DNA of 64,000 nt. Source: Kineothrix sp. IPX-CK (GTDB lineage Bacteria; Bacillota; Clostridia; Lachnospirales; Lachnospiraceae). The stretch's first letter is position 1. The number at the start of each line of letters is the position of its first letter. The notes below the pieces were generated by a model. That model had not been told where the DNA came from, did not search any database, and saw only the letters and a list, made by a program, of their open reading frames with translations. A program made the translations under genes and the position numbers. Shown in pieces: positions 9,289 through 17,036 of this stretch. The stretch covers positions 434,001 through 498,000 of the forward strand of contig NZ_CP146256.1 of assembly GCF_039134705.1 (NCBI RefSeq). Direction: 5' to 3'.

Positions 9289-9317
9289 ATTATATATTGT
9301 ATAATATATATTGTCAA
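9289..9317 (-). promoter_or_regulatory. Consensus sigma-A promoter of the padR operon
   Basis: Read on the minus strand, TTGACA (9317-9312), a 17-nt spacer and TATAAT (9294-9289): perfect hexamers and ideal spacing. A promoter this strong suits a tightly repressed operon. The left edge of the IS is only 11 bp upstream of the -35 box, so the promoter itself is host sequence. Confidence 0.88.
9291..9310. promoter_or_regulatory. Candidate PadR operator palindrome
   Basis: TATATATTGT/ATAATATATA is a 20-bp near-palindrome (9 of 10 positions pair) covering the -10 box and spacer of the padR promoter. Position and symmetry fit autorepression by PadR. The region is very AT-rich, so symmetry could arise by chance. 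Confidence 0.5.
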
Positions 9318-9320
9318 TAT

Positions 9321-9328
9321 ATATACAA
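9321..9328. repeat. Left target-site duplication of the IS element
   Basis: ATATACAA, identical to 10901-10908 on the other side of the element. A perfect 8-bp direct repeat directly abutting both inverted-repeat ends fixes the element's boundaries. Confidence 0.9.
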
Positions 9329-9426
9329 CTTGAGTTTTCGTAGTTTTATCCACAAACCCCTTGTTTCACTAGTAATGCAATGAACAACTTTCAGAAAATG
9401 CCCAAAATATAAGGAATCACCAGTCC

Positions 9427-9510
9427 TTTTGTAGTAGAATTAAGTTGCGAAACAAAATCTACACTAAACAATAAAGAAAGGGATTCCTCATGCTTAATTC
9501 TACTACAAAA
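9427..9510 (+). repeat. 18-bp perfect inverted repeat bracketing the transposase start
   Basis: TTTTGTAGTAGAATTAAG (9427-9444) is the exact complement of 9493-9510, which covers codons 2-7 of the transposase. A transcript entering from outside would fold and bury the start codon at 9490. A transcript starting inside the 48-nt loop would lack the left arm. A second short pair, AGGAATC (near 9412) with GATTCCT (near 9482), could add a pseudoknot-like contact. Confidence 0.8.
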
Positions 9511-10743
9511 ACCTACACTTTGAAACGTGAAATTTTATCTTTTTCAAACAAAATATCCCGTAAGCTTTCCAAACCGGACAAAAAGTTTACTTCGGACATG
9601 ACCTATGGCATGTTAGCTTCTGGTAGTTGTCTTCTGACTGATATTGCAGATCAACTTCACGAAGACTCTAAAAAGGTCAACAGTGTTGAGCGCCTTACCA
9701 GACATTTAAATAAAGGGACTTCCAAACAAGCCTTACTTTCTTATCTTCAAACTGTTCGTAAATGGGTGCCCGATGATCCGGTAATCCATATCGATGACAG
9801 TGACGTCATCAAGCCTGACGGATATAAGTTTGAGGCTCTTGGTATGGTAAGGGATGGTTCCAAAAGTACTAAAACAAAAAATGTCTACGAGAAAGGCTAC
9901 CATGTAACAGAGGCCTGTGTCATGACAAAAGACAATCATCCTGTCAGCATTTACTCCAAAATCCATTCTTCAAAAGAAAAGACCTTCACCTCTGTCAATA
10001 GCGTTACCTTCGATGCCATGGAGCGTGGAAAAGCAATGTTTGGAAAAGCTACTTTTGTTATGGACCGGGGCTATGATGATAATAAGATGTTCCTTAAGCT
10101 TGATGAATTAAAACAGGACTATGTGATTCGGCTTACTGCTAAAAGAAAGCTCCTTTTCCATAACAAATGGGTAGCTGCCACAGAACTTCGAAATCGTCGG
10201 AAAGGTAAAATCACGACACCTGTATTCTATAAAGGTAAAAAACGGGAGGCTTATCTATCCCATGTGAAGGTTCAGATCACCGCATCCAGAAAAGACATTT
10301 TTCTGGTTCTTGTCTATGGCATCACAGAGTATCCGATGATGCTCGCAACGAACAAAGAATTAAAATCCAGAGATGATGTAATCCGGATTGCAAGACTTTA
10401 TTTCTCCCGCTGGCGCATCGAGGAATATTTCCGCTGCAAGAAACAGGTCTTCCAGTTCGAAAACTTCCGAGTTCGGAAACTGAAAGCAATCAATGCTCTA
10501 AATTTTTACATTACCATGTGTATGGCATTTCTTGCGCTGGTTTCAATGAAAGCAGAAACAAATGCCCTAAAAGTTTCAATCATACAGACAGCAGCTCCTA
10601 TAAAGGAAAAAGTTCAATTCTGCTATTACCGATTAGCGAAAGGTATCTCTGGTATACTGTCGTATGCAAAAGAAGGTGTCAGGCTTTGGTTCAGAACAAA
10701 ACGTCCTGCATACCGTCAACTTTGCTTTAAGCTGATCGCATAA
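9490..10743 (+). CDS. IS4-family DDE transposase
   Basis: A 417-residue transposase. The RNase H-like catalytic triad is visible: first Asp in VIHIDDSDVI, second Asp in FVMDRGYDD, and Glu within the IS4 hallmark Y-x2-R-x3-E-x6-K (YFSRWRIEEYFRCKKQ). All motifs are intact and there is no frameshift. It should cut and rejoin the element ends. An AAAGG ribosome-binding site precedes ATG 9490. Its start lies beside the right arm of an 18-bp inverted repeat, expected to limit expression from outside transcripts. It belongs to IS4 rather than IS5 or ISL3 on the basis of the YREK motif and insertion within a large beta-strand domain. Confidence 0.95.
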   Translation: MLNSTTKTYTLKREILSFSNKISRKLSKPDKKFTSDMTYGMLASGSCLLTDIADQLHEDSKKVNSVERLTRHLNKGTSKQALLSYLQTVRKWVPDDPVIHIDDSDVIKPDGYKFEALGMVRDGSKSTKTKNVYEKGYHVTEACVMTKDNHPVSIYSKIHSSKEKTFTSVNSVTFDAMERGKAMFGKATFVMDRGYDDNKMFLKLDELKQDYVIRLTAKRKLLFHNKWVAATELRNRRKGKITTPVFYKGKKREAYLSHVKVQITASRKDIFLVLVYGITEYPMMLATNKELKSRDDVIRIARLYFSRWRIEEYFRCKKQVFQFENFRVRKLKAINALNFYITMCMAFLALVSMKAETNALKVSIIQTAAPIKEKVQFCYYRLAKGISGILSYAKEGVRLWFRTKRPAYRQLCFKLIA

Positions 10744-10900
10744 ATAGATAACATAATATTTCTCCCAAAGTCCGGTTCCCACGGGGCTTGTTTCGGTGAC
10801 TCTATTCGAAGTATTGTCCTTTTATTTTTCAAAAAAAAGACAGATTGGTACTTTAGGAGAAGTTATATTTTTTAAAAATTACATTTTACGGAAACTCAAG

Positions 10901-10908
10901 ATATACAA
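10901..10908. repeat. Right target-site duplication of the IS element
   Basis: ATATACAA, matching 9321-9328. The 205 nt that follow to the next gene are AT-rich host spacer with a TTGACA (11029-11034) but no well-spaced -10 box. Confidence 0.9.
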
Positions 10909-11113
10909 ATAAAAATCATTCAAAAATATGATTATAGAACTTATAAATTAGAGGATGTTGAATTTGGAATACAACGTAGAATGAGATGTTGTTTAAAAGC
11001 TGTAATTATGTGATAATATTACCATCGATTGACAAGGTCTTACACGCCCTAATCATATTATAGAAGAAAATCGAAGTAAATTTATAAACTAAAATTTAGA
11101 AAAGAGGTATGTT

Positions 11114-11470
11114 ATGAAGGTCCTATTTGTAGAATATCCGAAATGCAGCACTTGCAAAAAGGCGGGAGAGTGGCTGAAGGCGCATGAAATTGCTTACATA
11201 GACAGGCATATTAAGGAGGATAATCCTACTGCGGCGGAATTGAAGGAGTGGCATGAGAGAAGCGGAAAGGATATAAAGAGCTTTTTTAATACGAGCGGGA
11301 TTTTGTATAAGGAAATGCAGTTGAAGGATAAGCTTCCAGGTATGACCCTGGAAGAGAAATATGCTCTTCTTTCTACGGACGGAATGCTCGTGAAGAGGCC
11401 GGTCGTAGTAGGTGAAGACTTTGTTCTGGTGGGCTTTAAGGAAGCGGAGTGGATGGATAAGCTGGGATAA
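11114..11470 (+). CDS. ArsC/Spx-family thioredoxin-fold protein
   Basis: A 118-residue protein with the ArsC/Spx fold. The redox motif C11-S-T-C14 sits in PKCSTCKKA, and the family motif KRPVVV lies near residue 95. Retention of CxxC resembles Spx/MgsR and YffB-like proteins; true glutaredoxin-dependent ArsC uses a single Cys in a Cx5R setting. No arsenic genes (arsB, arsR) adjoin. A thiol-stress or general reductase role is more plausible than arsenate reduction, but function is not provable here. It is a single gene with an AAAGAGG ribosome-binding site. No clear terminator follows. Confidence 0.85.
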   Translation: MKVLFVEYPKCSTCKKAGEWLKAHEIAYIDRHIKEDNPTAAELKEWHERSGKDIKSFFNTSGILYKEMQLKDKLPGMTLEEKYALLSTDGMLVKRPVVVGEDFVLVGFKEAEWMDKLG

Positions 11471-11593
11471 AAACGGATATAAGAATAAACGGGAATAACG
11501 GATACTTTTTCACAAACCTTTCATGAAGGTATCATATTTCTTTCACAAAAAAGTGATTAAATAAGATACAAATTATACGAAGGAGAACAATTT

Positions 11594-13318
11594 ATGCGAA
11601 AGAGTATAGGCGTTAAAATTCTCGGTTTAGTAGGCATATTGCTGCTTACGGGTCTGGCGGGCAGCATTACCAGTACATTTTTAATTAGGAATATGAACGA
11701 AAAGGCGCAAATCATCGCCAATGATAATATGGATGCGGTTACGCTGCTTTTCAATACGGCGAGAAGCGTGGAGAGGGTACAGAAGTTCGTTAACAGCTCG
11801 TCCGAGGACAGCAATAGCGAAGCGGAGGCGGCGGCGACGGCGTTTGCGGAGCTGGAGGAAGTGCTGTCCGTATTTGATAATGAGGAGATCATGTCTGCTC
11901 TTCATATTTACCAGGAGGCGTATACGGCATATGTGCAGGCGGCCAGCCAGATGGGAAGGATGATGCCTGATACGGCGCAGCAGGAGGCGGGCGATGCATT
12001 AGGCGGTATGGAGGATATGGCGGCTCAGAATACGGAAATGGACGAAGCGGCAATACAGCTGGACAATGCCTATGGAGATTTGTATACATTGATTCGTACG
12101 GAGGTGGTGGCAGCTTCGGATATGCTCAATGCGCAATATCAGTTTTCCACTGTGCTCAATTATGGCATTATTGCTTTTATTCTTCTTCTGGGGGCAGTCA
12201 TCGTCGTCGTTACACTGATAGCGATTATAAGGCCTATTAAGTCGGCAAACAGTCAATTAAATGAAATAATTTCAGAAATAGATGAAGGAAAAGGCGATTT
12301 AACGAAGCGGCTGGTTACCCGCAATAGAGATGAAATAGGAAGCTTAGTATTTGGAATTAATGCGTTTTTGGACAAACTGGAATCTATTATGCAGAAAATC
12401 CAGTTGAAATCCGTATCTCTCGGTGAATCGGTGGAAATCGTTTTGGATCAGGTCTCAGAGTCCGAACAGAGCGTGAACGATTTTTCAGCAACGATGCAGC
12501 AGCTCGCGGCAGGAATGGAGGAAGTATCGGCCACCTCGGCACAGCTTGGCAGCGGCGTAAATCAAATTTTTGATGCCATTAAATATATGAATATTCAGGT
12601 AAAAGATGGGAAAAACTTGTCTCAGGATATAGAAATCCGTTCCAGGGAATTCAGTGAGAGCGCGGAGAATTCCAAGCAAAGCACCAATGACATCGTAACC
12701 GAACTGAAGGAGGGACTAAGCACTTCTATCGAGAAGAGCAAGTCTGTCATAAAGATTCAGGAGCTGACGAATGAAATTCTCAATATTTCTTCTCAGACAA
12801 ACCTGCTTGCATTAAATGCATCCATAGAGGCGGCGAGAGCCGGCGATGTGGGAAAAGGATTCGCGGTGGTTGCGGATGAAATCAGAAGTCTTGCTGAAAA
12901 CAGCAGAAGTACTGCGAATAATATCCAGAACATCAGCAATCTGGTCACCGAAAGCGTAGAGAAGCTGGCCGACAATTCCAAGAGGATGCTGGACTATGTA
13001 GATACGAGTATTCTTACGGATTACGATAATTTCGTAAGGATATTGGAGAAATACAGCGTGGATTCCAAGCGGCTGAACGAGATTATGGAGGAGTTTTTTA
13101 GCAGCGCCTCCGGTTTGGAAACGACTATGGGCGAGATGAACAATGGAATCAGCGAAATCACCAGTACCATTGACGAAAGTGCAAAGGGAATTACCGATAC
13201 CGCAGCGCTGACCAGCGATTTGGTATCTTCTATTACATTGATAACGGATAAGACGAAAGAGAGTAAAATCGTCGGAGAAGAATTACAGTCTGAAGTGCGT
13301 GTTTTTGAAAAAATTTAG
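11594..13318 (+). CDS. Methyl-accepting chemotaxis protein
   Basis: A 574-residue receptor: transmembrane helix 1 (about 9-32), an alanine- and glutamate-rich periplasmic-type four-helix sensor domain (about 33-180), transmembrane helix 2 (about 188-212), HAMP (about 213-265) and a long signalling coiled coil. The conserved hairpin tip reads [19 protein letters not shown] (near 397-415), the CheA/CheW contact. The ligand cannot be inferred. It is monocistronic, with a GAAGGAG ribosome-binding site. Together with the receptor at 46273 it implies chemotactic motility, although no flagellar genes are in the window. Confidence 0.95.
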   Translation: MRKSIGVKILGLVGILLLTGLAGSITSTFLIRNMNEKAQIIANDNMDAVTLLFNTARSVERVQKFVNSSSEDSNSEAEAAATAFAELEEVLSVFDNEEIMSALHIYQEAYTAYVQAASQMGRMMPDTAQQEAGDALGGMEDMAAQNTEMDEAAIQLDNAYGDLYTLIRTEVVAASDMLNAQYQFSTVLNYGIIAFILLLGAVIVVVTLIAIIRPIKSANSQLNEIISEIDEGKGDLTKRLVTRNRDEIGSLVFGINAFLDKLESIMQKIQLKSVSLGESVEIVLDQVSESEQSVNDFSATMQQLAAGMEEVSATSAQLGSGVNQIFDAIKYMNIQVKDGKNLSQDIEIRSREFSESAENSKQSTNDIVTELKEGLSTSIEKSKSVIKIQELTNEILNISSQTNLLALNASIEAARAGDVGKGFAVVADEIRSLAENSRSTANNIQNISNLVTESVEKLADNSKRMLDYVDTSILTDYDNFVRILEKYSVDSKRLNEIMEEFFSSASGLETTMGEMNNGISEITSTIDESAKGITDTAALTSDLVSSITLITDKTKESKIVGEELQSEVRVFEKI

Positions 13319-13430
13319 GTATAATAATCCACCATTTACAAATACTAGCAACACATCGCTGTAGATTCTCGAGATAGAGAAGGATGACAGCGAAAAGACT
13401 GAAATATTTCGAAAATGGAGGAAACAGAAT

Positions 13431-13976
13431 ATGAAAGCAACTGGGATAGTCCGCAGAATTGACGACTTAGGCCGTATTGTAATACCCAAGGAAATCAGGC
13501 GCACATTGCGCATAAGGGAGAGCGATCCGCTCGAAATATTTACGGACAGAGAAGGAGAAATTATTTTAAAGAAATATTCGCCTATAGGAGAAATGAGTAC
13601 CTTTGCCAAACAATATGCAGAGAGTCTTGCTCAGGTTTCGGGGCATATCGCGTTAATCGCCGACAGAGATCAGATTATCGCAGTGTCCGGCGGATATAAG
13701 AATCTGCTTGGGAAAACCTTGAGCAGAGAGCTGGAAGAAAAAATAAATAATAGGGAAACGGTACTGGCGTCAAAGGGTGACCGCAATTTCATCCCGATAT
13801 CCAGCGACAGCGGAGAAGAATTTTTTCATGAAGCAATCAGCCCCATTATATGCGAAGGAGACGTAATCGGAGCGGTAATTCTCGTAGAAAACGATGAAAA
13901 AGCGAAACTGGGAGAGGTTGAGCAGAAGCTCATCCTGTCTGCATCGGGTTTTCTGGGAAGGCAGATGGAGCAATAA
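13431..13976 (+). CDS. spoVT: Stage V sporulation protein T, AbrB-like regulator
   Basis: A 181-residue protein, exactly SpoVT-sized. The N-terminal AbrB swapped-hairpin DNA-binding domain (about 1-50) reads MKATGIVRRIDDLGRIVIPK, almost identical to Bacillus SpoVT by recall. The C-terminal half is a GAF-like ligand domain (about 56-178). SpoVT is made in the forespore under sigma-G and tunes late sporulation and germination genes. A GGAGG ribosome-binding site precedes the ATG. The gene is monocistronic and converges on degV. Confidence 0.95.
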   Translation: MKATGIVRRIDDLGRIVIPKEIRRTLRIRESDPLEIFTDREGEIILKKYSPIGEMSTFAKQYAESLAQVSGHIALIADRDQIIAVSGGYKNLLGKTLSRELEEKINNRETVLASKGDRNFIPISSDSGEEFFHEAISPIICEGDVIGAVILVENDEKAKLGEVEQKLILSASGFLGRQMEQ

Positions 13977-14054
13977 ATTTAGCGGGAAACGAGGCGCTGC
14001 TTCACAAAAATGATACAGTCCATGTCCCGATAGAGCATGTACTGTTGAATACAC

Positions 14055-14084
14055 AAAAAGGCGCCCGGCCAAAAGCCGCGCGCC
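14055..14084 (-). terminator. Rho-independent terminator of the pncB-degV transcript
   Basis: On the minus strand, a GC-rich 10-bp stem (GGCGCGCGGC with GCCGGGCGCC, one mismatch) is followed by TTTTTGTG. It lies 31 nt beyond the degV stop and is well formed. Confidence 0.88.
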
Positions 14085-14114
14085 GAAGGTTCCTTATCAA
14101 GATCAGGTTCCCTA

Positions 14115-14996
14115 TTACAAATAGTCTTTGTATTTATCGTCCGAAGCGTCGAAAAAGCAAATGCCCACAATACCGCGTCCGGTATGTGCACCAATGGCGC
14201 AGCCGACGATGGAAATCAGTTTGTCCATTGGCTGTGATAACTCTTCGAACAGACCGAGAACAAAGGAAAGGGCCTCTTCATCCTCGCCATGGCAGAATGC
14301 TATGGTTTGGGTGGAAAGGTCATATGCATTATCCTTTACATATTCTACTAACGTTCTCAAAGATTTCTTATGGCCCCGGACCGTCTTAAGGACTTGAAGG
14401 CTTCCGGTCTTATCCACGATGAGAATAGGCTTCATGTCCAACGTTTCCGCGATCGTACCTTTGAATTTGGAAAGGCGTCCTCCCTTAATGAGGTAGGCGA
14501 GCGTATGGACGGTAAAGACATGATGTATATGGGATATGAAGTAGTCGGCGGCTTCGATAAGAATTTCTTTCGGAGCATTGTTTTCCAGCATGGTTATCAG
14601 CTTGGATACCAGCAGCCCGAAGCCGATAGAAGCGCATTTGGAATCGATAATTGTCAGATCGAAATCAGGATATTTCTCCAAAACACTCGTTTTTGCGATA
14701 TTTGCGGCATTGAAGGTGCCTGCGATACCGGTGGAAAAGCAAAGATAAATGATGCTGTCTCCGGCTTTCGCATAAGGAAGGAAGGCTTCCTCGAACATGG
14801 CGGGGTTAATATGGTAGGTTCGTACATCCCGTTTCGTATCGTCCAGTATATTATAGAATTCAGCAGTCTGAATAGTCTTGCCATCCAGATAGTCCACCTC
14901 GTCGATAACGACAGGAGTAGGGATAACATGTAATTTATGCTCCTCCACGTACCGCTTCGGCAAATCCGAAGCGGAGTCAGTAATTATTCTAAGCAT
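14115..14996 (-). CDS. DegV family fatty-acid-binding protein
   Basis: A 293-residue protein starting MLRIITDSASDLP, the DegV TDSASDL signature. The region around residues 80-95 (YLCFSTGIAGTFNAA) carries the lipid-carboxylate-contacting Ser/Thr loop, and HxxxTL...GGR (about 158-175) is the second conserved block. DegV proteins bind fatty acids, and FakB members present them to the kinase FakA for phospholipid synthesis. No fakA gene is nearby, so DegV/FakB-like is as far as the call goes. The gene follows pncB by 34 nt, has a GAGGAAT ribosome-binding site, and ends at a strong terminator. Confidence 0.93.
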   Translation of the reverse strand: MLRIITDSASDLPKRYVEEHKLHVIPTPVVIDEVDYLDGKTIQTAEFYNILDDTKRDVRTYHINPAMFEEAFLPYAKAGDSIIYLCFSTGIAGTFNAANIAKTSVLEKYPDFDLTIIDSKCASIGFGLLVSKLITMLENNAPKEILIEAADYFISHIHHVFTVHTLAYLIKGGRLSKFKGTIAETLDMKPILIVDKTGSLQVLKTVRGHKKSLRTLVEYVKDNAYDLSTQTIAFCHGEDEEALSFVLGLFEELSQPMDKLISIVGCAIGAHTGRGIVGICFFDASDDKYKDYL

Positions 14997-15030
14997 GTGA
15001 ATTCCTCGCTTTCTGTTACAAATTGACGTG

Positions 15031-16485
15031 CTATGATTGACTCATACGGTCGAGCAAATCAATCTTGATATCGTATAGCTTTTTGGATAAATCTACATAT
15101 ACCTTATGCGGATTGATAAGACGCCTTGTCTCATCCCATAAAGTATCTAATTCTGTCTGGCAGTATGCCCGGATATCCATAACCTTAGGAGATTCATAAC
15201 GGCACTTGCCATTCAGAAAGACAGGAACCATAATTTCCCTCAGCGTATAGCTTCCGCCGGATAGCCTGGTCTTTTTCCAAGGTTCCAAAGGATCGAAAAG
15301 AAGAAGGGATTCCTCTTCGTCAAAGCTCTCCTCTACGAGACAGATTAAATCGGCCTTAATTTTTCCGGAATCCTTTTCGTAAACGCGGTAAATTTTTTTA
15401 TTTCCCGGATTTGTTACTTTTTCGGTATTTTCGGACAGCTTGATTTTGGGAATGAAGGTCCCATCCTTGTCCTTGATAGCCGATAATTTATATACGCCGC
15501 CGAAAGCAGGGCAGTCCTTGGAAGTAATGAGGCTGGTTCCTACGCCCCATGAGGTAATTGAAGCGCCCTGGACCTTAAGGCTGTCGATCAGGAACTCGTC
15601 CAAATCGTTGGAAGCGGAGATGACCGCATCGGGGAAACCGGCTTCATCCAGCATCTTGCGGGCTTTCTTGGAAAGGTATGCGAGGTCCCCGCTGTCTAAT
15701 CGGATTCCGTAGTAGGAAAGGGGAACCCCGGCCTTGCGCATCTCCTTGAACACACGGATGGCATTGGGAACGCCGGATTTTAAAGTATCATAAGTATCCA
15801 CAAGCAGGATACAAGCGGAAGGATACATTTCAGCATAAGTCTTGAAAGCGGTGTATTCGTCGGGAAAGCTCATGATCCAGCTATGAGCATGAGTCCCTTT
15901 TACGGGAACGTCGAAGAGCTGTCCGCAGAGAACGTTAGAGGTACCCGTACAGCCGCCGATCATAGCAGCCCTCGCGCCGTAGACTCCTGCGTCCGGTCCC
16001 TGTGCACGGCGAAGACCGAATTCCATGATTCCGTCGCCTCTGGCCGCATAGCATACTCTGGCGGCTTTGGTAGCGATAAGGCTTTGGTGATTTATGATAT
16101 TTAAGATAGCCGTCTCTACAAGCTGTGCCTGCATGATCGGTGCGATTACCTTTACCAAAGGCTCTCTTGGGAAAATAACGGTTCCCTCGGGAATTGCATA
16201 AATATCTCCTGTGAATCTAAAATCCTTCAGATAATCGAGAAAGTCCTGCTGGAAAATTCCAAGCCCTGCCAGATAGCCGATGTCCTCCTGAGAAAAACGA
16301 AGTTCCTTAATATATTTAATTACCTGCTCCAAGCCAGCCATCACCGCGTAGCCGCCGTCGCTGGGATTGGAACGGTAAAAAACGTCAAAGATTACGGTTT
16401 CGTTTTGGCTTTTGTTTTTGAAATAGCCCTGCATCATAGTGAGTTCGTAAAGGTCTGTGAGCAAGGTCAGATTTTGTCTGTCCAT
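15031..16485 (-). CDS. pncB: Nicotinate phosphoribosyltransferase
   Basis: A 484-residue enzyme from ATG 16485, supported by AGGAGG 7 nt upstream; the open frame continues to 16611 without a usable site. Motifs include NLTLLTDLYELTMMQGYF at the N-terminus, the GTHAHSWIMSFPDE block around the active site, and a phosphate-binding SGDL near residue 285. It makes nicotinate mononucleotide from nicotinate and PRPP with ATP, salvaging NAD precursors. It is first in a two-gene transcript with degV. A possible extended -10 (TGCTAGAAT) lies about 60 nt upstream without a clear -35. Confidence 0.95.
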   Translation of the reverse strand: MDRQNLTLLTDLYELTMMQGYFKNKSQNETVIFDVFYRSNPSDGGYAVMAGLEQVIKYIKELRFSQEDIGYLAGLGIFQQDFLDYLKDFRFTGDIYAIPEGTVIFPREPLVKVIAPIMQAQLVETAILNIINHQSLIATKAARVCYAARGDGIMEFGLRRAQGPDAGVYGARAAMIGGCTGTSNVLCGQLFDVPVKGTHAHSWIMSFPDEYTAFKTYAEMYPSACILLVDTYDTLKSGVPNAIRVFKEMRKAGVPLSYYGIRLDSGDLAYLSKKARKMLDEAGFPDAVISASNDLDEFLIDSLKVQGASITSWGVGTSLITSKDCPAFGGVYKLSAIKDKDGTFIPKIKLSENTEKVTNPGNKKIYRVYEKDSGKIKADLICLVEESFDEEESLLLFDPLEPWKKTRLSGGSYTLREIMVPVFLNGKCRYESPKVMDIRAYCQTELDTLWDETRRLINPHKVYVDLSKKLYDIKIDLLDRMSQS

Positions 16486-16591
16486 TCTGCCTCCTATTTT
16501 GCCGGTACTGTCCGACAAGCTATTTTTGTAAATTATAAAGTATTCTAGCACATATTTTCCACATTTGCCATAGCTTTCATTCGGTTGGCCC

Positions 16592-16621
16592 TTGACAATT
16601 CTTCGTTTCACGCTTTATAAT
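16592..16621 (+). promoter_or_regulatory. Consensus sigma-A promoter of the T-box/ileS transcript
   Basis: TTGACA (16592-16597), an 18-nt spacer and TATAAT (16616-16621). It lies about 40-50 nt before the first conserved T-box helix and is divergent from pncB. Confidence 0.85.
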
Positions 16622-16654
16622 CTCATTTATATCAATGGATTAAATTTTAATAAT

Positions 16655-16966
16655 AATAAAAAAGCATTGACGAAGACAGTAAGTATCTTAAGAAAGGCAC
16701 AGCGAACCGGCGAAAGGTGTGAGGCCGGTGCGAGTAAGAGGATACGGAATATCACTTCCGAGCTGCAACTCCAAAACAGCATTCGGTGACGTATTTACCA
16801 AACGTACCGGACGATAGCGCTTTAGTAGGTGTTGCCGGTTTTCTTCCGTTAAAAGAAATCATATATCCCATAAGTTTGCGAAGGTTGAATGCAGCAGAGG
16901 GCGTATGTTGTAACAGGTGGTAACGCAGGAGTCTGACCTCGTCCTTTTACAGGACGGGGTTTTTTT
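16655..16966 (+). promoter_or_regulatory. T-box riboswitch, tRNA-Ile specific, with terminator
   Basis: A leader with the T-box architecture. Stem I spans roughly 16668-16785, with the specifier triplet ATC (16751-16753) flanked by GGAAT and ACTTCC. The antiterminator bulge AGGTGGTAACGC (16915-16926) is a variant of the T-box sequence. Its TGGT should pair with the NCCA end of a tRNA with discriminator A, as in tRNA-Ile. The terminator stem is 16936-16945 with 16951-16960, then seven T residues. Uncharged tRNA-Ile should stabilise the antiterminator and allow ileS transcription. This leader fills most of the 550-nt gap between pncB and ileS. Confidence 0.93.
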
Positions 16967-17036
16967 GATGAGTTTTTATTAACAAAGTAGCAATTCACGT
17001 AAAGTATTGCTCGTTGTTTCAGAAAGGATGAAGAAA

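Larger units (their letters stand above)
9329..10900 (+). mobile_element. Complete IS4-family insertion sequence, 1572 bp
   Basis: Terminal inverted repeats start CTTGAGTTTTCGTA (9329-9342) and CTTGAGTTTCCGTA (read inward from 10900), 13 of 14 identical, flanked by the 8-bp duplication ATATACAA. One intact transposase (9490-10743) fills the element. Intact ends, intact gene and matching duplications suggest recent insertion and possible activity. It sits between the padR promoter and the divergent ArsC-like gene. Confidence 0.92.

Noticed and set aside
11114..11470. Arsenate reductase with arsenic operon
   Set aside because: The CxxC motif is Spx/MgsR-like and no ars genes are nearby, so a specific ArsC function was not assigned.
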